Source: Bacteroidota bacterium (GTDB lineage: Bacteria > Bacteroidota > Bacteroidia > Chitinophagales > Chitinophagaceae). From it: a DNA stretch of 64,000 nt. The DNA lies in contig JAFDXO010000168.1 of NCBI GenBank assembly GCA_018267925.1, positions 1 to 64,000 on the forward strand, read 5' to 3'. A program made the translations under genes and the position numbers. Under the pieces are notes generated by a model. That model ran no database searches. It was not told where the DNA came from and saw only the letters and a program-made list of their open reading frames with translations. Positions 8,071-17,165 of the stretch are shown here, in pieces (the first letter of the stretch is position 1; every line of letters begins with the position of its first letter).

Positions 8071-10500
8071 ATGGATTTTACGGAAAGAAAAGACATTACA
8101 TTGCCTACAACAACAAAGCAGAAGAATGATTGCTTTCATTGCGGTTCTACTTGTTTCAGCGATGATTTTGTATTTGATGGACGAAGCTTTTGTTGCGATG
8201 GCTGTAAGTTGGTATATGAAATTCTAAACAATAATGGGCTTTGTGATTATTACAACATTCAAAAGCATCCCGGATTAGCCCAAATCAAATCTATTCGCAA
8301 TGGCAAATATGGCTATTTAGATGAGGATACTATTTCTCAAAAACTATTCAAATTTAGCGATGGCAAAAATGCTATTGTTACACTTTATATACCGGGCGTA
8401 CATTGCAGCAGTTGCATGTGGTTGTTGGAAAATCTACACCGAATTAATACCGGTATAATTGACAGCCGGCTTAATTTTTCTGCCAAAGAAGTAACAGTTC
8501 ATTTTCATCAAGAAAAAATTTCGCTTCGATCTGTAGTAGAATTATTGACAACCATTGGCTATGAACCTTACATTAGTTTGGAAGACTCAGGAAGCTCTAA
8601 TCCACCCAAATTTTCAAAGCAGAAAATATACAAATTAGGTGTTGCCGGATTTTGTTTTGGAAATATCATGATGATGAGTTTCCCTGAATATCTTGCTCAT
8701 CACGGCACGATAGAACATCAATACGCCGGTTTGTTCCGCATTCTTAATCTCATTCTTTCCATTCCAGTTTTTTTCTATAGCGCTTCAGAGTTTTTTGTTT
8801 CAGCATGGGCGGGATTGAAACAAAAGATGCTAAATATTGATGCCCCTATTGTATTGGCTCTTGTCATTACTTATGCTCGAAGCATTTACGAAATCTTTTC
8901 AGGTTTGGGTGGTGGTTATCTTGACAGTATGAGTGGAATAGTTTTCTTCATGTTGGTAGGAAGGGTGGTGCAGGAAAGAGCATACAAGTCATTATCCTTT
9001 CATCGAGATTACAAATCTTATTTTCCAATTGCAGTTTCGGTAATAACGTCTGAAGGGGTAGTCAGTAAGATGTTGGCTGATTTAAAAACAAATGATGTTG
9101 TTTGTGTTCATCATGAAGAAATAATTCCAGCTGATGCCATATTGTTAAATGGTAAAGCTCGTATAGATTACAGTTTTGTAACCGGAGAAACAGAACCGGT
9201 ACATGTGCCTGAAGGGGCTATGTTGTATGCAGGTGGAAAGCAAAATGGTGAGCAAATTACCATTCAAATTACTAAACCTGTGGCAGGAAGCTATCTTACG
9301 TCATTGTGGAACCATCGAGCTTTTAAAACAGACAAGGCTTCTAAGAATATTCGTGAAAGTGTAGTTCATACATTGAGTACCTATTTTACCTACATTTTAC
9401 TGGCTCTTGCGGCTGTAACTGCCTTGTATTGGGCTTTACACGACCCCTCAAAAATCCTTCCGAGTGTATCAGCTATGTTGATTGTTGCTTGCCCTTGTGC
9501 TTTATTACTGGCTGCATCTTATACCAATAGCAATCTCTTACGGATTTTTAGCAATAATGGTTTGTTTATGCGTGATGCTTCTGTGATAGAACAATTCAGT
9601 AAAGTCAACCACATCATTTTTGATAAAACAGGAACAATTACTCAAGGGGTTGAATTGGTTCAAAATTCTGGTAAATCTATGAACCTTGATGAGTGTAGAT
9701 GGGTGTACAATATTGTAAAATCCAGCATTCATCCCATGAGTAGAGCTATGGCTGAACATTTAGGATTGCAAAAGTCACAAAACGTGGAAAAATGGCAAGA
9801 AGTTGTTTCGCAGGGCGTTTCAGGGGTGGTGGAAGGAAATGAAATTCGAGTTGGGAATATTCAATTTATTGGTGCGGTGGCAGGCCAAAAGCACTCAAAT
9901 TTTTATGTTCGCATCAATGATAAGATATGCGGCTTTTCAGTATTGCCACATTTACGCGAGGGTGTATCCGCTACTATTTCATCTTTGCAACAGCAATATA
10001 AGTTGTCGTTGTTGTCGGGAGACAATGATAAACAAAGAAAGGCTTTACAGTTATATTTTACAGATGATAGAACCTTATTGTTCAATCAACAACCGGCAGA
10101 TAAACTTGCTTATGTAGAAAAATGCCAAAAAGAAGGGGATAACGTATTGATGTTGGGTGATGGATTAAATGATGCCGGAGCCTTGCAGCAGAGCAATGTA
10201 GGTATAACGTTGGCAGATGACATCAATAATTTTACACCCGGTTGTGATGCCATTCTTGATGCCAAAAAAATAGCTGTTTTTCCAAGCCTTTGTAAGCTGG
10301 CGCGAAGCAGTGGGCGAATGATCAACTTTGCGTTTGTTGTTTCTATTCTATACAACTTGATTGGGCTTACCATCTCGGTTCAAGCCAAAATGAGTCCTAT
10401 GATTGCTGCTATCTTAATGCCATTGAGTACCTTGACTATTGTGTTAATCAGTACAGGATTAAGTGCCTTTGTTGCTAAGCGTTTTGGACTAAAAATTTAG
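8071..10500 (+). CDS. ccoI: CcoI/FixI copper P1B-type ATPase
   Basis: The 809-residue product carries an N-terminal Cys cluster (CFHCGSTC at 21-28 and CCDGC near 42-46), as in CcoI but not in ordinary CopA, then an HMA domain with CSSC (112-115). The P-type ATPase core has TGE (371-373), the membrane CPC (474-476), the phosphorylated Asp518 in DKTGT, the HP dipeptide (554-555) and GDGLND (696-701). About eight membrane helices are expected. The family moves copper into the periplasm side for assembly of the CuB centre of cbb3 oxidase. It is transcribed toward ccoS, with 110 bases between, and has its own upstream operator. Confidence 0.93.
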   Translation: MDFTERKDITLPTTTKQKNDCFHCGSTCFSDDFVFDGRSFCCDGCKLVYEILNNNGLCDYYNIQKHPGLAQIKSIRNGKYGYLDEDTISQKLFKFSDGKNAIVTLYIPGVHCSSCMWLLENLHRINTGIIDSRLNFSAKEVTVHFHQEKISLRSVVELLTTIGYEPYISLEDSGSSNPPKFSKQKIYKLGVAGFCFGNIMMMSFPEYLAHHGTIEHQYAGLFRILNLILSIPVFFYSASEFFVSAWAGLKQKMLNIDAPIVLALVITYARSIYEIFSGLGGGYLDSMSGIVFFMLVGRVVQERAYKSLSFHRDYKSYFPIAVSVITSEGVVSKMLADLKTNDVVCVHHEEIIPADAILLNGKARIDYSFVTGETEPVHVPEGAMLYAGGKQNGEQITIQITKPVAGSYLTSLWNHRAFKTDKASKNIRESVVHTLSTYFTYILLALAAVTALYWALHDPSKILPSVSAMLIVACPCALLLAASYTNSNLLRIFSNNGLFMRDASVIEQFSKVNHIIFDKTGTITQGVELVQNSGKSMNLDECRWVYNIVKSSIHPMSRAMAEHLGLQKSQNVEKWQEVVSQGVSGVVEGNEIRVGNIQFIGAVAGQKHSNFYVRINDKICGFSVLPHLREGVSATISSLQQQYKLSLLSGDNDKQRKALQLYFTDDRTLLFNQQPADKLAYVEKCQKEGDNVLMLGDGLNDAGALQQSNVGITLADDINNFTPGCDAILDAKKIAVFPSLCKLARSSGRMINFAFVVSILYNLIGLTISVQAKMSPMIAAILMPLSTLTIVLISTGLSAFVAKRFGLKI

Positions 10501-10513
10501 TCAACCCCAAAAA

Positions 10514-10529
10514 TGTGATAGAAATCATT
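10514..10529 (+). promoter_or_regulatory. Crp/Fnr-type operator upstream of ccoS-ccoNO
   Basis: TGTGA-TAGAAA-TCATT is a near palindrome with the TGA-N6-TCA core, and TGAT-N4-ATCA within it is perfect. Its centre lies about 90 bases before the ccoS ATG in the 110-base gap after ccoI. This is the placement expected for an activator of the oxidase operon. Confidence 0.65.
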
Positions 10530-10610
10530 TTTTACTGTATTCCTAATCATTTTATCCTTTTCAGCCTCAAAATACTTTTGTCAGCTAAACTTAATTTCTT
10601 CTAACCAGCG

Positions 10611-10802
10611 ATGAGTGCATTGTACATACTGATTATTGCCAGTATTGTGGTGGCAGCAGGCTTTTTGGTCGCTTTTATTTGGAGCGTAAAATCCAATCAA
10701 TATGAAGACAGAGAAGGGGCAGCTATGCGGATGCTCTATGATAATGAAATATCTAAACCATATACTGAATCTAAATTTTTTAAACCACAAATAGATGAGT
10801 AA
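10611..10802 (+). CDS. ccoS: cbb3 oxidase maturation protein CcoS
   Basis: The product has 63 residues: one membrane helix (about 3-24) followed by WSVKSNQYEDREGAAMRML, the CcoS signature in which the helix leads into a W-x-x-x-x-Q-[YF]-[ED]D stretch. CcoS is needed for heme and copper insertion into CcoN. The last eight bases overlap the start of ccoNO, so translation is probably coupled. Confidence 0.93.
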   Translation: MSALYILIIASIVVAAGFLVAFIWSVKSNQYEDREGAAMRMLYDNEISKPYTESKFFKPQIDE

Positions 10803-12981
10803 CACTTCAACGCAGGGCTTGCATGTACAAGCCGCAGAAGTATCAATCCCTAAAGGAACCGTTGACAAATTTTTTTACGATAATAAGATCGTAAAGCTCT
10901 TTGCGTATGCCACCATTTTCTGGGGGATAGTTGGTATGACAGTAGGTCTTTTGGCTGCATTTCAATTAGTGTTTCCCTGGCTCAATTTTGGCTTGGCTGA
11001 AACGTCTTTTGGTCGGGTTCGTCCGCTGCATACTAATGCTGTAATTTTTGCCTTTGTCGGTAACGGGATTTTCATGGGCGTATATTATTCGCTTCAGCGT
11101 TTGTGTAAGGCTCGTATGTTTAGTGACAAGCTGAGCAAATTACATTTTTGGGGTTGGCAACTTATTATTGTTTTGGCAGCAATTACGCTGCTGGCAGGAT
11201 TTACCAGCGGAAAAGAATATGCTGAACTGGAGTGGCCACTTGATATTTTGATTGCTCTTGTGTGGGTGATTTTTGGATGGAACATGTTCGGCACTATTCT
11301 GAAAAGAAGAGAGCGACACCTTTATGTAGCCATTTGGTTTTATATAGCCACTTTCGTTACGGTAGCCATGCTGCATATCGTTAATTCAATTGAAATTCCG
11401 TTTACCTTTCTGAAGTCTTATTCATGGTATGCCGGTGTTCAAGATGCTTTGGTTCAGTGGTGGTATGGACACAATGCGGTAGCATTCTTTTTGACTACAC
11501 CATATTTGGGTGTTATGTACTATTATTTGCCAAAGGCAGCCAATCGTCCTGTTTATTCCTATCGTCTTTCAATCATTCACTTTTGGTCGCTTATTTTTCT
11601 TTACATCTGGGCAGGCCCACATCATCTTCTCTATACAGCGTTGCCGGATTGGGCGCAATCTTTGGGTACGGTGTTTTCCATTATGCTATTGGCTCCTTCT
11701 TGGGGTGGAATGCTTAATGGTTTACTGACACTTCGTGGCGTTTGGGATAAAGTGCGCGAAGACGCTGTTTTGAAATTTATGGTGGTAGCTGTTACTGCTT
11801 ATGGTATGGCTACGTTTGAAGGACCTATGTTGTCCTTGAAAAATGTAAATGCAATCAGCCATTTTACCGATTGGACTATTGCACACGTGCATGTAGGAGC
11901 TTTGGGTTGGAATGGTTTCATGACGTTTGCTATGTTGTATTGGTTGATCCCACGAATGTTCCGAACTAATTTGTATTCGCAGAAATTAGCTAATTGGCAT
12001 TTTTGGATCGGCACCTTAGGAATTGTGTTTTATGCAGTGCCTTTATATTGGGGCGGGTTCATGCAAAGCCTTGCCTGGAAGGAGTTTACTCCGGAAGGTC
12101 AACTAAAATATCAGTTCCTTGAAACTGTTACTCAAATGCGTCCATTCTACTTGATGCGCGGAATTGGAGGTTCACTCTATCTGACCGGTACATTGATGAT
12201 GCTTTATAATCTTGTAAAAACTATTAAAGCAGGTAAAATTGTCAATGATGAAGCAGCAGAAGCAGCTCCCTTGTCAAAGGTATATGTAGAACATGGTAAA
12301 AGCCATTGGCATCGTTGGATAGAGCGTCGTCCGGTTCAAATGTTGATTGGCAGCTTAATAGTTGTAGCTATCGGCGGTGCAATCGAAATTATTCCAACCT
12401 TCTTAGTGAAATCTAATATTCCAACCATTACAAGTGTTAAACCATATACACCGCTTGAGCTTCATGGACGTGATATCTATGTGCGTGAAGGTTGTTATAC
12501 TTGCCATTCTCAAATGGTTCGCCCTTTCCGCGACGAGGTAGCCCGATATGGTGAATACTCAAAGGCCGGTGAATTTATTTATGATCATCCATTTCAATGG
12601 GGTAGTAAGCGTACAGGTCCAGATCTTGCTCGTATCGGTGGAAAGTATCCCGATAGCTGGCATTTCAATCACATGTATGAGCCAACCAGTATGTCGCCCG
12701 GTTCTATCATGCCTAACTACCCTTGGTTGATGGAAAATAATTTAGATACCGCTGTAACTCCTGCTAAAATTCGTGCTATGCAAACACTGGGTGTGCCTTA
12801 CGAACAAGGATATGATAAAATTGCAAATGCCGATGTGATGAAACAAGCTAACAAAATAGCTAAAAGCTTAGCAAAGGATGGTATCAAAACAGAGCCTAAC
12901 AAGGAAATAGTTGCCTTGATTGCTTATTTGCAAAGAGTGGGTAAGGATATAAAGCTTGAACAAAAGACAGCTGCTCGTTAA
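10795..12981 (+). CDS. ccoN: cbb3 cytochrome c oxidase subunits I and II as one fused polypeptide (CcoNO)
   Basis: The 728-residue product joins CcoN (about 1-480) to CcoO (about 515-728). In the CcoN part are the low-spin heme His of RPLHTNAV, the CuB His of WYGHNAV, the HH pair of GPHHLLYT and the two heme ligands in AHVHVGALGW. The CcoO part has an anchoring helix near 518-535 and a single c-type heme site, Cys567-x-x-Cys570-His571, with the GSIMPNYPWL-type Met ligand region after it. The enzyme reduces O2 to water at low oxygen and pumps protons. The fusion is common in Bacteroidota. Its first codons overlap ccoS. Confidence 0.95.
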   Translation: MSNTSTQGLHVQAAEVSIPKGTVDKFFYDNKIVKLFAYATIFWGIVGMTVGLLAAFQLVFPWLNFGLAETSFGRVRPLHTNAVIFAFVGNGIFMGVYYSLQRLCKARMFSDKLSKLHFWGWQLIIVLAAITLLAGFTSGKEYAELEWPLDILIALVWVIFGWNMFGTILKRRERHLYVAIWFYIATFVTVAMLHIVNSIEIPFTFLKSYSWYAGVQDALVQWWYGHNAVAFFLTTPYLGVMYYYLPKAANRPVYSYRLSIIHFWSLIFLYIWAGPHHLLYTALPDWAQSLGTVFSIMLLAPSWGGMLNGLLTLRGVWDKVREDAVLKFMVVAVTAYGMATFEGPMLSLKNVNAISHFTDWTIAHVHVGALGWNGFMTFAMLYWLIPRMFRTNLYSQKLANWHFWIGTLGIVFYAVPLYWGGFMQSLAWKEFTPEGQLKYQFLETVTQMRPFYLMRGIGGSLYLTGTLMMLYNLVKTIKAGKIVNDEAAEAAPLSKVYVEHGKSHWHRWIERRPVQMLIGSLIVVAIGGAIEIIPTFLVKSNIPTITSVKPYTPLELHGRDIYVREGCYTCHSQMVRPFRDEVARYGEYSKAGEFIYDHPFQWGSKRTGPDLARIGGKYPDSWHFNHMYEPTSMSPGSIMPNYPWLMENNLDTAVTPAKIRAMQTLGVPYEQGYDKIANADVMKQANKIAKSLAKDGIKTEPNKEIVALIAYLQRVGKDIKLEQKTAAR

Positions 12982-13030
12982 TGTTAAATCAGTATGCTCA
13001 AACTGTTTAAAAATTTTAAAGACAAAAACG

Positions 13031-13204
13031 ATGAAGTTTATTAATTATCTACAGTCTATTTCTGAAGTGGGGAAATACCCCCTCACTTCTTTGGTTTTGT
13101 TTTTTCTGTTTTTTGCTGCTCTTACAATATGGGCATTTAAAGCAGATAAAAAGTATATCAGCAACATGAAAGATATGCCCTTTCAAGGCGATGATGTTGT
13201 TTAA
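13031..13204 (+). CDS. ccoQ: CcoQ-like small membrane subunit of cbb3 oxidase
   Basis: The ATG at 13031 gives 57 residues. An upstream in-frame start at 12956 would overlap ccoNO and adds a Cys-rich, unlikely leader. The product has one membrane helix (about 17-35) and a charged C-terminus rich in Lys and Asp. Size, topology and location between ccoNO and ccoP match CcoQ, which stabilises the oxidase. Sequence similarity in this family is low, so the call leans on position. Confidence 0.75.
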   Translation: MKFINYLQSISEVGKYPLTSLVLFFLFFAALTIWAFKADKKYISNMKDMPFQGDDVV

Positions 13205-13241
13205 ATAAAAAAAAATAAAAAAAAGAACAAAAAGCATTCCT

Positions 13242-14414
13242 ATGCAATTATCGTTTAAAAAATACTTACTTACCCTTACTCTTTTAGGGGCTTCATTTGC
13301 TGTGTATGCAGCAGATACAGCAACCTCTCCTAAAACCGCTGCTACACAAGATTCATCATTCAATCCGGTGTTGATAGGGCTTTCGGTTGTCATTCTGCTA
13401 TTGCTGTTTGCAATTGTTGTATTGGGAAATGTACTTCGCCAATTGGCTTTAGTGTATCGTGATAAGATGCGTTTGCAAAAAAGCAAATCGGTTGTTAAAT
13501 CCTTAATCCTTTTTCTGCTTGCAACCTTGCCTGCACTGAGCACAATGGCTCAAGATGCTGCTGTAGCAAGCGATTCAACTGCAGTCAAAACTCCGGTCTC
13601 TCCATTTATAGCCGGAATTGCTCGAACTGATTTCTACTTTTTGATGGGTATTTTGACTTTTGAATTGGTCATTGTTTTTGCCTTGCTGCTTACCATGCGA
13701 ACCTTGCTTCGTTTAATCAGTGGAGATGCCGAAAAGAGGGCTGCTGCCAATACCATTATTAAGAGGCTTTCGTTTTGGGATAGAATCAATGGTGTGGTGC
13801 CAATGGAAAAGGAGCAAGACATTATGTTAGATCATGATTATGATGGCATTAAGGAATTGGATAATAGCTTGCCGCCTTGGTGGAAGTATGGTTTTTATTT
13901 CACCATTTTTGTTGCAATTGCTTATTTGTGGTATTATCATGGTGGCGGGAATGGACCAAGTTCGCATGAAGAGTATGTAGCTGCTATGCAAAAAGGAGAT
14001 GAAGAAAAGGCAGCTTATTTGGCAAAAACTTCAGGTAATATTGATGAAAACACTGTGAAAATGGCGGATGCAGCAGGCATTGAAGAAGGTAAAGGTTTGT
14101 TTGCCAAAAATTGTGCTGCATGTCATGCTGCTGATGGAGGTGGAATTGTGGGGCCAAATTTGACTGATGAATACTGGCTTCATGGCGGTAGCATTCAAGA
14201 TGTTTTTAAGTCTATTAAATATGGCTGGCAAGACAAAGGAATGAAATCATGGAAAGATGATTTTTCACCCAAACAAATTGAAGATTTAGCTAGCTATGTG
14301 AAATCTCTTCATGGTACAAAACCAGCAGCCCCGAAAGAAAAGCAAGGCGATTTGTATGTAGAAGGTCAATCTACCCCAACAAGTGATGCTCCAAAGCCTG
14401 TTGCCGCACAATAG
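13242..14414 (+). CDS. ccoP: cbb3 oxidase subunit III (CcoP), mono-heme with long N-terminal membrane region
   Basis: The 390-residue product ends in the CcoP module: the PPWWKYGFYFTIF anchor helix (about 206-228), then one cytochrome c domain with Cys291-x-x-Cys294-His295 and a Met in the KGMKSWKDDF stretch as likely axial ligand. Proteobacterial CcoP carries two hemes and is shorter at the N-terminus. Before the anchor are two similar blocks, each with a signal-like hydrophobic segment (ending YAAD near 25 and MAQD near 104), an Ala/Thr/Ser-rich linker and a strong helix (about 44-66 and 126-150). The subunit passes electrons from c-type cytochromes to CcoO. It lies in the operon 37 bases after ccoQ. 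Confidence 0.88.
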   Translation: MQLSFKKYLLTLTLLGASFAVYAADTATSPKTAATQDSSFNPVLIGLSVVILLLLFAIVVLGNVLRQLALVYRDKMRLQKSKSVVKSLILFLLATLPALSTMAQDAAVASDSTAVKTPVSPFIAGIARTDFYFLMGILTFELVIVFALLLTMRTLLRLISGDAEKRAAANTIIKRLSFWDRINGVVPMEKEQDIMLDHDYDGIKELDNSLPPWWKYGFYFTIFVAIAYLWYYHGGGNGPSSHEEYVAAMQKGDEEKAAYLAKTSGNIDENTVKMADAAGIEEGKGLFAKNCAACHAADGGGIVGPNLTDEYWLHGGSIQDVFKSIKYGWQDKGMKSWKDDFSPKQIEDLASYVKSLHGTKPAAPKEKQGDLYVEGQSTPTSDAPKPVAAQ

Positions 14415-14444
14415 TTATTGTTATCTAATTCACCATGTACTGTA

Positions 14445-15899
14445 ATGAACAAAGTAGAAGAATCGGAAATAAAAAAGCAGGGAAGCAGCAAACAGAAAGA
14501 AGGGGTTAATGAATCTTTTCGCGACAAAATTGCTACCATTGATAAAGATGGGAAGCGAGTATGGATTTTTCCTACTAAGCCTAAAGGAAAATTGTATAAT
14601 GCACGTACACTATTAAGTGTGGTGTATTTACTCATCTTTTTTGCACTTCCTTTTATCAAAGTAAATGGACATCCATTGTTTTTGATAAATGTACTGGAGC
14701 GAAAATTCATCTTGTTCGGACAGATTTTTTGGCCTCAAGATTTTTTCATCTTCGGGTTAGGAATGGTTTTGTTTATCGTTTTCATTGCCTTGTTTACAGT
14801 AGTGTTTGGTCGTGTGTTTTGTGGTTGGGCGTGTCCGCAAACGATCTTTATGGAGCTTGTGTTTCGGAAGATTGAATATTGGATTGAGGGAGATGCGCCG
14901 GCTCAAAAAATGTTGAAAAAAGCACCCTGGAATACAGATAAGATTATCAAGAAGTTTTCTAAATGGGGCATATTTTGGGCTATTTCATTTTTGATAGCAA
15001 ATACATTTCTCGCTTATGTTATTAGTGTAGATGAACTCAAAACCATTGTTACGGATAAGGTGGAGAATCACGTTGGTGGTTTGGTGGCAATAGTCATTTT
15101 TACAACCATATTTTTCTTTGTTTTTTCATGGTTGCGTGAACAGGTTTGTACTACTATTTGCCCTTATGGACGTATGCAGGGTGTGCTTCTTGACCGACAA
15201 TCAATTGTGGTTGCCTATGATTACAAACGAGGCGAAGACCGTGCTAAGTTCAAAAAGAATGAAGAAAATAGAGAAGCCGGCGATTGTATTGATTGTATGC
15301 AATGTGTAAAGGTGTGCCCAACCGGAATAGATATTCGTAATGGAACACAATTGGAATGTGTGAATTGTACGGCTTGTATTGATGTGTGTAATAGCATGAT
15401 GGAAGCTGTAGGCTTTGAGCCGAACCTGATTCGCTATGCTTCGGAAGCTAATATTGCAGACAAAAAGCCTACACGATTTACAGCAAGAATGAAGGCCTAT
15501 ACTGCGGTTATGATTTTGCTATTGAGTGTGGAAGTGTATTTGTTAGTTAGCCGTACAGAAGTGGGTATTTCAATTTTGCGCACTCCGGGACAATTGTTTC
15601 AAGAGCAACCTAACAATCAACTGAGCAACCTTTATAATTATAAGTTTCTAAACAAAACCTATAAAGACAAAATCCTTACACTGAAACCAGAAAATTTTTC
15701 GGGAGAAATAAAATTGGTAGGTGAGTCAGTTTTAAAGATTCCTAAGGAAAATTATGCTGCCGGTTCATTGTTTATTTATATCAATAAGGATCAAATTCAC
15801 CAAAGGAAAACGCCACTAAAAATTGCGGTTTACGATGGGGATAAAAAAATCGAAACCTATACCACAGCCTTTCTTGGTCCATTTGGAGGGGGGCAATAA
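14445..15899 (+). CDS. ccoG: Cytochrome oxidase accessory protein CcoG (FixG/RdxA)
   Basis: The ATG at 14445 gives 484 residues; the TTG at 14418 lies directly after the ccoP stop and is less likely. Membrane segments are followed by FCGWACPQT, a second CTTICPYGRMQG motif, and two ferredoxin-like clusters beginning at Cys281 (CIDCMQCVKVCP, then CVNCTACIDVC). A C-terminal periplasmic Ig-like FixG domain covers about 365-484. CcoG reduces Cu2+ to Cu+ for delivery to the oxidase, and all of the expected cysteines are present. It sits 30 bases after ccoP and 11 bases before ccoH. Confidence 0.94.
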   Translation: MNKVEESEIKKQGSSKQKEGVNESFRDKIATIDKDGKRVWIFPTKPKGKLYNARTLLSVVYLLIFFALPFIKVNGHPLFLINVLERKFILFGQIFWPQDFFIFGLGMVLFIVFIALFTVVFGRVFCGWACPQTIFMELVFRKIEYWIEGDAPAQKMLKKAPWNTDKIIKKFSKWGIFWAISFLIANTFLAYVISVDELKTIVTDKVENHVGGLVAIVIFTTIFFFVFSWLREQVCTTICPYGRMQGVLLDRQSIVVAYDYKRGEDRAKFKKNEENREAGDCIDCMQCVKVCPTGIDIRNGTQLECVNCTACIDVCNSMMEAVGFEPNLIRYASEANIADKKPTRFTARMKAYTAVMILLLSVEVYLLVSRTEVGISILRTPGQLFQEQPNNQLSNLYNYKFLNKTYKDKILTLKPENFSGEIKLVGESVLKIPKENYAAGSLFIYINKDQIHQRKTPLKIAVYDGDKKIETYTTAFLGPFGGGQ

Positions 15900-15910
15900 A
15901 TTTTAAACGT

Positions 15911-16366
15911 ATGTCCACGATAAAAATTAATTGGGGCGCAAGAATTGCCATATTGTATTTGGGCTTTGTAGCATTGGTTGTTACGTTGGTGTTCATGAGT
16001 ATGAAGCACGATACACAATTAGTTACTAAAGATTATTACCAAGATGAAATCAAATATCAAGAAGTCATTGATGCCGGAAAAAATCAAGCTGCTTTAAGTT
16101 CACCGGTGGGTTTTAGTGTCAACAACGAAAATGTAACTATTCTTTTACCGGTTGAATTTTCTGACAAAATTGTTAAAGGAGATGTTCAATTCTACTCGGC
16201 AGTAAACGCTGCTTGGGATGAGCATTTTCCTATTGATGGGCAAAGCACAACTTTTATCATTCCTCGATCAAAATTGCACCCGACTCGATACAAAGTAAAA
16301 CTTCGTTGGGAATCAGAAGCAAAAACATATTATCAGGAAACTGACCTTAACTTATTTAGACAATGA
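15911..16366 (+). CDS. ccoH: CcoH/FixH family membrane protein
   Basis: The 151-residue product has one N-terminal helix (about 9-30) followed by the FixH hallmark: a KHDTQLVTKDYYQDEIKYQ stretch, in which D-Y-Y-x-x-E is the conserved element. A beta-rich periplasmic domain fills the rest. CcoH takes part in cbb3 assembly and stays attached to the complex in some species. The stop codon overlaps the start of the next gene by four bases (ATGA), which shows a tight operon. Confidence 0.92.
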   Translation: MSTIKINWGARIAILYLGFVALVVTLVFMSMKHDTQLVTKDYYQDEIKYQEVIDAGKNQAALSSPVGFSVNNENVTILLPVEFSDKIVKGDVQFYSAVNAAWDEHFPIDGQSTTFIIPRSKLHPTRYKVKLRWESEAKTYYQETDLNLFRQ

Positions 16367-17073
16367 GTCAATTTTCAATTTTTGTTGCATTACTCATGGG
16401 GCTAACCGGAAGCCTGCATTGTGCCGGTATGTGTGGTCCTATTGTATGGATAATGCCTTTTCAGTCTATGTCCGGTATTAAGAAGTGGCTTTCAATTGGG
16501 TTATATCATATAGGGCGCATTTCAGTATATGCTGCTATTGGATTGTTGCTTCACTCCTTTAAGTCTTTTTTTCATCCGCAGTGGCAACAATATATTTCAA
16601 TATTTGCCGGGTCCATTTTATTAGTCTTAGGGGTTCTTAGTTTTTTACCTCAACAAAAATTAAACTTTCAATTGCCTTGGTCAGCATTGATAAAGAAAAA
16701 ATTAGGATTGGTGGTAGGCCGCCCACAGTTATCTATGTTTTTTTTAACCGGCGTTCTCAATGGTTTATTGCCTTGTGGGTTGGTTTATATGGCATTGTCC
16801 ATGAGTGTGACTGCCGATTCTGCCGGTCAAGCAATTGCGTTAATGTACGCATTTGGAATTGGGACAGTTCCTATTTTATTAGCTATCACCATACTTAAAA
16901 GTAAAGCTTCTTTTTTACGACTACCGGAATTTAGAAAGTTTGTTCCTGTTGTTATGTTTTTTTTCGGGAGCCTTTTCATTTTACGAGGAATGAACTTAGG
17001 AATCCCATATTTAAGTCCTCAAATTGCTGTTGAAAATCATCAAATAAAGGCTACATGCTGTCATAAAGACTAA
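16363..17073 (+). CDS. TauE/SafE-like (UreH-type) membrane protein linked to cbb3 assembly
   Basis: The 236-residue product has six or more helices. It begins with a GLTGSLHCAGMCGPIV segment, in which H-C-x-x-M-C-G-P is the signature of this CcoS/CcoI-associated 'sulfite exporter TauE/SafE' subfamily. A second repeat-like GVLNGLLPCGLVYMAL motif occurs near 145. The Cys/His/Met at the membrane entrance suggests copper handling, which fits the last place in the oxidase operon. The substrate is not proven for this branch, and the database name is probably misleading. It overlaps ccoH by four bases. Confidence 0.85.
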   Translation: MSQFSIFVALLMGLTGSLHCAGMCGPIVWIMPFQSMSGIKKWLSIGLYHIGRISVYAAIGLLLHSFKSFFHPQWQQYISIFAGSILLVLGVLSFLPQQKLNFQLPWSALIKKKLGLVVGRPQLSMFFLTGVLNGLLPCGLVYMALSMSVTADSAGQAIALMYAFGIGTVPILLAITILKSKASFLRLPEFRKFVPVVMFFFGSLFILRGMNLGIPYLSPQIAVENHQIKATCCHKD

Positions 17074-17089
17074 GGTGACGACAATCATA
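17074..17089 (+). promoter_or_regulatory. Crp/Fnr-type operator upstream of the coiled-coil gene
   Basis: GGTGA-CGACAA-TCATA shares the TGA-N6-TCA core with the two sites at 7977 and 10514. Its centre is about 85 bases before the ATG at 17166, nearly the same distance as in the other two. Half-site agreement outside the core is weaker. Confidence 0.5.
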
Positions 17090-17165
17090 ATGTTACATGA
17101 CAAACACACTATTCTAACCTTATCGTCTTTAATAATTTTACACAAAACGCGACTATCCCAAATCC

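Noticed and set aside
11094..12014. Several long frames on other strands or phases within ccoNO
   Set aside because: They lie wholly inside a clear conserved gene and have no independent features.
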